Positions 1 through 5,498 of a stretch of DNA of 5,498 nt are shown one piece after another. Below the pieces are notes generated by a model that was not told the DNA's origin, searched no databases, and saw only the letters and a list, made by a program, of their open reading frames with translations. Position numbers and translations under genes: made by a program. Within the stretch, counting starts at the first letter, position 1. Each line of letters begins with the position of its first letter. The stretch is from JAXDLK01 sp034666665 (lineage in GTDB: Bacteria > Desulfobacterota > Binatia > JACPRU01): assembly GCA_034666665.1 (NCBI GenBank), contig JAXDLK010000293.1:1-5498 (forward strand). The letters are read 5' to 3'.

Positions 1-964
1 ACTGCTCCCAGAAGAGACCGGAGCCGCGGAAGGTGTCCGTCGCGGGATCTCCGTTCCAGTACGGGATGAGGAACGTCAGCGCGCTCCCCGCTGCCGCGGG
101 AAACGCCGCCGCCTGCTCGTACGGGAAACCGCCGCGGCGATGGCTGAGGGCCGCCAGCTCGAGACCGGGCAAGAGCTGTATCGCCGCGATCACGGTGCCG
201 AGCGCGACGCCGAGAACGACCGCCAGGACCGAGCGGTCGGTGACGAAGACGCGGACCCAGTCGAGCAGGCCGAGGCCGCGGCCGGTCTCGCCCGCACGTA
301 CGATCCGCCAGCGAGCGACCGTATAGGGGACCAGAGCCAGCGCGGTGAAGTACGAGATCTGCGGATGGCCGGCGAGACACTGGACCGCCCAGACGAGCGC
401 CAGCATCGCCAGCGCGGGAGCCCGCGGCGTTGCGAGCAGCTTCTCGACCCCCAGGAGCACGAACGGAATCCAGCATGCCGCGTCGATCATGTTCAGCTGC
501 CGCAGGTGACAGACGAAGAAGCCCGAGAGCGCGAACGCGCCGGAGGCGAGCAGCGATCCGCCACGCCCGATGCCGAGCCGTCGCGCGAGCAGGTGGACGC
601 CGAGGCCGGCGAGGAAGAGCGGCAGCAGCTGCGCGTAGGCGAAGGCGACGTAGGGAGGAAGGCTGCCGAAGAGCAGCAGGTTCGAGGGATAGAGCGCGCC
701 GAACTCGACGTCCGCGAGCGCCGGGAAGCCGGTGTAGATCCCCGGTGTCCACAGCGGCAGCTCCCCGCGGGCGATGGTCCGGCCGACGAACGCACGCGCC
801 GGCAACCGGTCGTTCCACAGGTCGCTCGCGTAGATGTCGTCCTGGATGTTGACCGCGCGGAGCGTCGCGATCCGCCAGAACGGCGCGCCGATCCACACCA
901 CCAGGAAGAGCGCCGCGAAGGCGAGCTCCCGCCGTTGCCCGCTCAGTGCCAACGGTCGTGCCAC
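1..964 (-). CDS. YfhO-like polytopic membrane protein, N-terminal part (3' end outside window)
   Basis: An open frame with no stop from inside asnB to the left edge, about 321 codons. There is no ATG near the front; the first in-frame ATG (residue 159) lies well inside the conserved region. Candidate starts are GTG at 964 (MARPLALSGQRRELAF, used here) and TTG at 952, overlapping asnB by 22 or 10 nt; another GTG lies further upstream. A first membrane segment (14-31) is followed by an extracytoplasmic loop with acidic residues D42, D43 and D48. Then come GELPLWTPGIYTGFPALAD (67-85), LYPSNLLL (91-98), LAGHPQISYF (197-206) and AIQLLPGLELAALS (261-274), all strongly reminiscent of YfhO-type proteins (PF09586-like), which are large membrane proteins related to GT-C glycosyltransferases. 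Several further hydrophobic segments are visible (about 105-127, 137-152, 160-177, 183-217, 245-266, 294-303). YfhO of Gram-positive bacteria has been linked to glycosylation of lipoteichoic acid; a similar role with a lipid-linked sugar donor is inferred here, and the substrate is unknown. Confidence 0.85.
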   Translation of the reverse strand, partial: MARPLALSGQRRELAFAALFLVVWIGAPFWRIATLRAVNIQDDIYASDLWNDRLPARAFVGRTIARGELPLWTPGIYTGFPALADVEFGALYPSNLLLFGSLPPYVAFAYAQLLPLFLAGLGVHLLARRLGIGRGGSLLASGAFALSGFFVCHLRQLNMIDAACWIPFVLLGVEKLLATPRAPALAMLALVWAVQCLAGHPQISYFTALALVPYTVARWRIVRAGETGRGLGLLDWVRVFVTDRSVLAVVLGVALGTVIAAIQLLPGLELAALSHRRGGFPYEQAAAFPAAAGSALTFLIPYWNGDPATDTFRGSGLFWEQ

Positions 965-2886
965 GCCTGGAACATGAGCACGTTCCACAGGGCGTATTGC
1001 CAGTTACGCCGTCCGGCGAGGTGCTCCGCCCAGCGACGGCGGACGGGAGCGGGATCGATCATTCCCTCGCCCGCCAGGCGGCGCTCGTCGAGGAGCGCCT
1101 CCGCCCAATCGCGAAGCGGCCCGCGCAGCCAGCGATCGAGCGGCACGCCGAATCCCATCTTCGGGCGGTCGACCAGCGCTCGCGGCACGTGTCGCTCGAG
1201 AACCTGGCGGAGGATCCACTTCGTCACACCGCCCTGCACCTTGAAGGCGAAGGGTAGCCGCCAGGCGAGCTCGACGACCCGGTGGTCGAGAAGCGGAACA
1301 CGGACCTCGAGGCTGACCGCCATGCTCGCGCGGTCCACTTTCGCGAGGATGTCGTCCGGCAGGTAGCTCGAGAGATCGATCGCCTGCATGCGGCCGATGA
1401 GCTCGGGAATCCGCTCGCGGCCGATCTCGTTCCACGGGATCGCTGCCGGCTCCTCGGCGCCGCCCACGACTGGCGGCCCGTTCCAGTGACTGAGGAGCCG
1501 CCGGTACGTCGCATCCGGGGTCGGCGCTTCGATGACCTCGGCGAGCTTGTGAGCGCGATCGCCGAGGAGCGGCGGCCGGACGCTTCGCGGCAGCAGGCGC
1601 GCGGCGCCGTCGTAGGCGTCGAGCGGGACCCCCTGGATCGCTCGCTTGGCGATCGGCCGCAGCCACGCGGGCAGGGGCCGGAGCCGCCGGATCAGCAGAT
1701 CGCCCCAGAAGTACCGTGAGTACCCGGCGAAGAGCTCGTCGCCGCCGTCGCCCGACAGCGCGACGGTGGCGTGCGTGCGCGCCATCTCGCAGACGACGAA
1801 CGTCGGGATCGCGGACGGGTCGCCGAACGGCTCGTCGTACCACTCGGCCAGGCGGGGCACGACGGCGAGCACGCTCTCGGGCGAGACCCGAAGCTCGGTG
1901 TGATCGGTGCCGAGGTGCGCGGCGACGGCACTCGCGTGCGCCGACTCGTCGTGCGTACTTTCCGGGAAGCCGACGGTGAAGGTCTTCACGCGCCGGCTCG
2001 ACTGCGACTGCATGAGCGCGACGACCGTGCTCGAGTCGACGCCACCCGAGAGGAACGCGCCGAGCGGTACGTCCGACTCCATCTGCATGCGCACCGCGTC
2101 CGCGAGCAGCGCCGCGAGCTCGTCGACCGCTTCTCCCGGAGTGCCGCGAAAAGGATCCGCGAGCCCGCGCTCGATCGCGGCTTCCGCAGACCAGTACGCG
2201 ACCGGCGCCGCCGCCGTCCGCGCCGCCGCGGCATCGATCTCGAGGAACGTGCCCGGCGGCAGCTTGAACACGCCGCGGTAGATCGAGTGCGGCGCCGGCA
2301 CGTAGTCGTGGCGCAGGTAGAGCGACAGCACGCCGCGATCGATCTCACCGCGAAATCCCGGATGAGCCCGGATCGCCTTCAGCTCGGACGCGAACACCAG
2401 GGTGTCGCCGGCCCAGCCGTAGTAGAGCGGCTTGATGCCCAGGCGGTCCCGGGCGAGCACGAGCCGCCGCTCCCTCCGATCCCAGAGCGCGAAGGCGAAC
2501 ATGCCGTTCACGCGTTCGAGCGCGGCCCGCGGCCCCCATTCGCGGATCGCCGCGAGCAGGACCTCGGTGTCCGAGTGGCCGCGAAACGAATGTCCTCGCG
2601 ACTCGAGCTCGGTCCGCTGCGCGCGGAAATCGTAGATCTCGCCGTTGAACGCGATCACCCATCGCCCGCACGCGGAGGACATCGGCTGGTGTCCCTCGGG
2701 CGAGAGATCGAGGATCGCGAGCCGCCGGAGCGCGAGGGCGGCGCCGGCTCGCGGGTCGACCCAGATGCCGGAGTCGTCCGGGCCGCGGTGGCGGAGCGTA
2801 TCGCTCATCGCGCGCACGGTGGCCTCGAGCGCCGCCCGCTCCGATGTGCTGCCGCCCGGCTGCAGGAACCCGCTAACCCCGCACAC
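943..2886 (-). CDS. asnB: Asparagine synthase (glutamine-hydrolysing)-like amidotransferase
   Basis: A 647-residue AsnB-family protein. The N-terminal class II glutaminase domain (about 1-210) releases ammonia from glutamine: Cys2 is the nucleophile (MCGVSGFL), followed by RHRGPDDSG (32-40), RRLAILDLSPEGHQPM (54-69), FNGEIYD (80-86) and HSDTEVLL (104-111). The C-terminal synthetase domain adenylates a carboxylate and amidates it: pyrophosphate loop LSGGVDSS (279-286), LSGDGGDELFAGY (377-389), then KVDRASMAVSLEVRVPLLDH and PKMGFGVPLDRWL. All landmark residues of both sites appear present. The start is GTG, because only that places Cys at position 2; the in-frame ATG at 2901 would give MRAWTVCG and bury the nucleophile. 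The C-terminal NWQYALWNVLMFQAW and the internal YRRLLSHW resemble AsnB copies from polysaccharide loci. True asparagine synthesis is possible, but the setting between glycan genes suggests that a carboxylated sugar or lipid precursor is the acceptor. The gene symbol denotes the family only. Confidence 0.95.
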   Translation of the reverse strand: MCGVSGFLQPGGSTSERAALEATVRAMSDTLRHRGPDDSGIWVDPRAGAALALRRLAILDLSPEGHQPMSSACGRWVIAFNGEIYDFRAQRTELESRGHSFRGHSDTEVLLAAIREWGPRAALERVNGMFAFALWDRRERRLVLARDRLGIKPLYYGWAGDTLVFASELKAIRAHPGFRGEIDRGVLSLYLRHDYVPAPHSIYRGVFKLPPGTFLEIDAAAARTAAAPVAYWSAEAAIERGLADPFRGTPGEAVDELAALLADAVRMQMESDVPLGAFLSGGVDSSTVVALMQSQSSRRVKTFTVGFPESTHDESAHASAVAAHLGTDHTELRVSPESVLAVVPRLAEWYDEPFGDPSAIPTFVVCEMARTHATVALSGDGGDELFAGYSRYFWGDLLIRRLRPLPAWLRPIAKRAIQGVPLDAYDGAARLLPRSVRPPLLGDRAHKLAEVIEAPTPDATYRRLLSHWNGPPVVGGAEEPAAIPWNEIGRERIPELIGRMQAIDLSSYLPDDILAKVDRASMAVSLEVRVPLLDHRVVELAWRLPFAFKVQGGVTKWILRQVLERHVPRALVDRPKMGFGVPLDRWLRGPLRDWAEALLDERRLAGEGMIDPAPVRRRWAEHLAGRRNWQYALWNVLMFQAWHDRWH

Positions 2887-4054
2887 GGTCCACGCCCGCA
2901 TCTCCCGAGGCGAGCTCGCGGTAGAGCGCCTCGTAGCGCGAAGCCACGGCAGGAAGGTCGAACTCGCGCCGGATGCGCTCGCGGGCGGCGGCGCCGAGCG
3001 CCCGGCGCTGCTCTGCCGGGAGCTCGAGCAGCCGGAGGACGCCGGCGGCGAACGCTTCCGGCGCCTCGGGCGGCACGACGACACCGGTGTCGCCGATCGT
3101 CGCTGCGGCGTCGCCGACGGCGGTGGCGACGCAGGGTACGGCCGAGGCCATCGCCTCGCCGATCGTGTTCGAGAAGCCCTCGCCGAAGGACGACGAGCAG
3201 GCGACGTCGAGCGCGGCGGTGATGCGCGTGACGTCCTCCCGCCAGCCGAGGAGGTGGCAGCGGCCCGCGATTCCGGCCTCGGCCACTAGGCGTCGAAGCG
3301 ACGGCTCGCCTTGCGACACGCCCTCGCCGCAGGCGACGAAGTGGACCGCCGGCCGCTCCCGCGCGACGAGCCCGGCGGCGCGGAAGAACGTGCGATGGTC
3401 CTTGACCGCGTCCAGACGTCCGACGAGCCCGACCAGCGGAGTCGATTCCTCGACGCCGAGCTCCGCACGCACGCCGGCGCGGGCCGCGGGATCGGGGCGA
3501 AAGCTCTCGAGGTCGAAGCCGTTCTGGATCACGACCATCTTCTCGCGCGAGTAGCCGAGGTCCGCGTGGGCTCTCCGCGCGGCATCGGAGCAGCACACGA
3601 TGCGGCGCGGGAGCACCCGCGAGAGCCGCGCGCAGAGACGCGCGACGCGGATCGTCCTCGGCCGCGTGGCGCGGGCGTCGAGGTTCGTCTGGCGAATGCC
3701 CCAGGCGACGGGAATACGCCCCGAGAGGTAGGCCGCGACGCCGCCCATCAGGTCCGCGTGGTACATCCAGGTCTGCACCACGTGGACCCGCTCCGCCCGC
3801 AGGCACGACACCAGCCGCAGCAACCGCGCGGCGTCGGCAGGTGCGCTCGTCATGCCGAGACAGCGTACGCGAAACCCCATCGACGCGATCCTCTCGCCCG
3901 CGCGCCCCGGGCCGGTCAGGCAGAGGACTTCGGAGGCGAAGGACCGGCGATCCATCGCGCGGAGCAGCCGGCAGAGCATCAGCTGCGCGCCGTCGGCGTC
4001 GAGGGTGGTGATCACGTGCACGATGCGCAAGGTCATCTCGTCGGACGCTATCAT
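2873..4054 (-). CDS. GT4-family glycosyltransferase (GT-B fold)
   Basis: A complete 393-residue protein, normal length for GT4 enzymes, which move a sugar from a nucleotide-sugar donor to an acceptor at the cytoplasmic face of the membrane. The N-terminal acceptor domain opens with LRIVHVITTLDADGAQLMLC (residues 9-28), matching the usual 'ILHVIxxLxxGGAE' start. QTWMYHADLMGG (94-105) and AWGIRQTNLDAR (117-128) are typical of a GT4 subgroup found in exopolysaccharide loci. The linker VIQNGFDLESFRP (175-187) leads into the donor domain, with VGRLDAVKDH (211-220) and an EX7E motif in GEGFSNTIGEAM (E292 and E300). I chose the ATG at 4054 because it forms an ATGA overlap with the upstream stop. The ATG at 4036 (MTLRIVHV) is a good alternative and would leave the family motif at the usual distance from the start; neither has a convincing Shine-Dalgarno sequence. 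Sugar specificity cannot be read from sequence. The 3' end overlaps the amidotransferase gene by 14 nt. Confidence 0.93.
   Translation of the reverse strand: MIASDEMTLRIVHVITTLDADGAQLMLCRLLRAMDRRSFASEVLCLTGPGRAGERIASMGFRVRCLGMTSAPADAARLLRLVSCLRAERVHVVQTWMYHADLMGGVAAYLSGRIPVAWGIRQTNLDARATRPRTIRVARLCARLSRVLPRRIVCCSDAARRAHADLGYSREKMVVIQNGFDLESFRPDPAARAGVRAELGVEESTPLVGLVGRLDAVKDHRTFFRAAGLVARERPAVHFVACGEGVSQGEPSLRRLVAEAGIAGRCHLLGWREDVTRITAALDVACSSSFGEGFSNTIGEAMASAVPCVATAVGDAAATIGDTGVVVPPEAPEAFAAGVLRLLELPAEQRRALGAAARERIRREFDLPAVASRYEALYRELASGDAGVDRVRG
4051..4054 (-). other. ATGA stop-start overlap (translational coupling site)
   Basis: Read on the minus strand, the TGA ending the TMTC-like gene shares bases with the ATG opening the glycosyltransferase frame. 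No strong Shine-Dalgarno sequence precedes it, which is compatible with ribosomes re-initiating after terminating the upstream gene. If the glycosyltransferase instead begins at the ATG at 4036, the two genes are separated by 14 nt and the overlap would be incidental. Confidence 0.6.
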
Positions 4055-5498
4055 TCCGCGGATCCGCAGCGCCGTACGTCGTCCGGCGGCAGCGTTCCCG
4101 GCGCCTCCGCGATGCAACGTCCGGGATCGGCGGCGTCGATGCAGTGCGGCGCGCCGTTCAGCGCCTCGTTCTCGTGGAGGGCGCTCCGGATGCTCGCCAA
4201 ATCGAACCCGCTGGCGAGCGCGCGGCAGAGGCGCTCGGCCGCCGCATCCGCATGGCCGGTATGGGCGAGCGCGCGGCCGGAAAGGTAGGCGACGTAGGTC
4301 GACGTGCGGTTCAGGTCGTCGGCGATCCGGAAGTTCGTGTGCTGCATCTCGCGAAGGCGGGCGTCGGCCGGTGACTGCCACGGCTCGAGTACCTCGGCGA
4401 CGTCGGACCACCTGCCGGCCGCCGCGAGCACGTTCGACAGCGCCACCGCCGGCATCGGCGAATCCGGCGCGAGACGCACCGCGGCTCGCGTCCGTTCTTC
4501 CGCGTCCGCGAGCTCGCCGCGGGGCATGGACACCATCTGCGCGTACAGGATCAGCTGGTTCACGCGGTCGAGCCGGGTGAGGCGCTCCTCGGGAACGAGC
4601 GCATACTGCTTGAGGAGCGCGAGCCAGCTGTCCGCGGACAGCGCGTGCACCGATGCCATGCGCGCGAGCGCCACGAGCAGCGCCAGGCCCGCCGCTGCGT
4701 ACAGGATCCGGCGCCGGCGGCCCGCCGCGCCGTGGAGGGCAGCGCCACCGGCCGCGATCAGCAGGAAGATGCCGATGCTCGGCAGGTAGGCGAATCGCTC
4801 CTGGGCGGGGATGTGAGTTACGCTGATCGCGCCGGCGATGTTCTCCACTCGGGCGAGCGGGGCGAGCGACACCAGGAAGAAGGCGATGCCGAACGCCACC
4901 ACCGGCGCGCGCTCGCGGAGCGCCACGGCGACGCCGATCAGCAGCACGATCAGCGCGATCGAGAGATGAATCTGCGGGTCGTGAAGCGTCGGGTCGATGA
5001 CGTTGGAGAGCGTCGGGAAGAGCTCGGGATAGTCGGCGCCGTGCGGCACCAGCATGCGCAGCAGATGGATGGTCACGTTCTTGGTGAGGTTCAGGTAGAG
5101 GACCGGCGCCGAGTACACGTCGCCGTAGCCGACCCGAGCGGGCCAGAGCCCGAGCGCGCCGAAGCGGAAGGCCGCATAGCCGGCGAGCACCATCCAGAAG
5201 GGAGCCGTCCAGACGACGGCACGCACCGGCATCCCGTCCCGCACGATCCACAGGGCGTGCAGCACGAGGAGAGCCAGCGGCAAGGTCACGCCCATCTCCT
5301 TGCTGAGAACGGAGAGGAGGGAGAGGCCCGCCGCGAGCGCCAGTGCGCCTGGATGCGGGGCGTCCCGCCGCCCGCGCCAGGCGTGTTCGTACGCGAGCAG
5401 CGCGAGCAGGTAGAAGCACGCGAACAGCACGTCGCTCCGTGCCTTCACCTGCGTCGCGGCGAACGCGTGCATCGGGTGAAAGGCGAAGAGCGCCGCGG
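4051..5498 (-). CDS. Polytopic membrane protein with TPR-like C-terminus, TMTC/DUF1736-like (5' end outside window)
   Basis: The frame is open to the right edge of the window, leaving 481 visible codons and a TGA stop; the true start lies beyond the window. The ATG at 5472 is not a credible start because it falls inside a conserved-looking stretch (AALFAFHPMHAFAATQVKAR) that resembles the 'LFALHPVHxEAVAxIxGR' segment of TMTC-type proteins. Further matches are SKEMGVTLP (visible residues about 65-73) and QERFAYLPSIG (about 232-242), both hallmarks of that family. About eight hydrophobic segments lie before residue 280. The remaining ~200 residues are soluble, helical and TPR-like (for example EERTRAAVRLAPDSPMPAVA followed by ALSNVLAAAGRWSDVAEVLE). 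Characterised eukaryotic TMTC proteins are membrane O-mannosyltransferases using lipid-linked mannose; bacterial homologues are mostly uncharacterised. A role in transferring sugar on the outer face of the membrane is therefore inferred. The tail is cysteine-rich near its end. The stop overlaps the next gene's ATG. Confidence 0.85.
   Translation of the reverse strand, partial: AALFAFHPMHAFAATQVKARSDVLFACFYLLALLAYEHAWRGRRDAPHPGALALAAGLSLLSVLSKEMGVTLPLALLVLHALWIVRDGMPVRAVVWTAPFWMVLAGYAAFRFGALGLWPARVGYGDVYSAPVLYLNLTKNVTIHLLRMLVPHGADYPELFPTLSNVIDPTLHDPQIHLSIALIVLLIGVAVALRERAPVVAFGIAFFLVSLAPLARVENIAGAISVTHIPAQERFAYLPSIGIFLLIAAGGAALHGAAGRRRRILYAAAGLALLVALARMASVHALSADSWLALLKQYALVPEERLTRLDRVNQLILYAQMVSMPRGELADAEERTRAAVRLAPDSPMPAVALSNVLAAAGRWSDVAEVLEPWQSPADARLREMQHTNFRIADDLNRTSTYVAYLSGRALAHTGHADAAAERLCRALASGFDLASIRSALHENEALNGAPHCIDAADPGRCIAEAPGTLPPDDVRRCGSAE

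Noticed and set aside
904..920. Near-repeat of a GAAGAGCGCCGCG-type sequence also present at 5484-5498
   Set aside because: Both encode Ala/Leu/Phe-rich membrane segments using the favoured GC-rich codons; the match is short and explained by composition.
943..964. Possible terminator or promoter at the asnB end
   Set aside because: The next gene starts inside asnB, and I see no hairpin followed by a T run on the coding strand, nor convincing -35/-10 elements.
140..1366. Plus-strand frame of 408 codons opposite the YfhO-like and asnB genes
   Set aside because: It is low-complexity, rich in R, E, D and A, with no recognisable domain, and lies antisense to two genes with clear family motifs. 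It is explained by the rarity of stop codons in GC-rich DNA.
2887..3084. N-terminal extension of asnB to an ATG at 3084
   Set aside because: The added residues are a shadow of the glycosyltransferase C-terminus and would remove the cysteine nucleophile from the N-terminus.
1771..3222. Plus-strand frame of 483 codons opposite asnB and the glycosyltransferase
   Set aside because: The translation is arginine-rich and ends in long R/S/P runs typical of antisense shadow frames; the opposite strand has full conserved motifs.
4055..5419. Upstream extension of the glycosyltransferase frame (848 codons in total)
   Set aside because: This part is an R/A/P-rich shadow of the TMTC-like gene in another frame. 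The family-like N-terminus begins at 4054 or 4036, so this is not a fusion protein.

Overview
The window is GC-rich (by eye around 70% G+C, with strongly GC-biased third codon positions) and almost entirely coding. It suggests a high-GC bacterium, but no phylogenetic marker is present and I cannot name the phylum. Every gene I can support is read from the minus strand. The open reading frames on the plus strand are shadows caused by the scarcity of stop codons in such GC-rich DNA.

Layout in the direction of transcription, from high to low coordinates: (1) 5498-4051, the 3' part of a polytopic membrane protein with a TPR-like tail, of the TMTC/DUF1736-like type; its start lies outside the window. 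(2) 4054-2873, a complete GT4-type (GT-B fold) cytoplasmic glycosyltransferase. (3) 2886-943, a complete glutamine-dependent asparagine synthetase-like amidotransferase (AsnB family) of the kind common in surface-polysaccharide loci, starting at GTG directly before its catalytic cysteine. (4) 964 (or 952) to 1, the N-terminal part of a polytopic YfhO-like membrane protein, which has a non-ATG start and runs off the left edge.

All three junctions overlap (4 nt ATGA, 14 nt, and about 10-22 nt), so this is very probably one translationally coupled operon segment. There is no intergenic space, and I found no promoter, terminator, RNA gene, mobile element, CRISPR array or significant repeat. The four products fit a cell-surface glycan locus: a nucleotide-sugar-dependent glycosyltransferase works on the cytoplasmic face, an amidotransferase may amidate a carboxylated sugar or other carboxylate precursor, and two large membrane proteins related to GT-C-type enzymes may transfer lipid-linked sugars on the outer face. 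The final product cannot be deduced from this segment. It looks like a well-precedented type of locus rather than a clearly new system.
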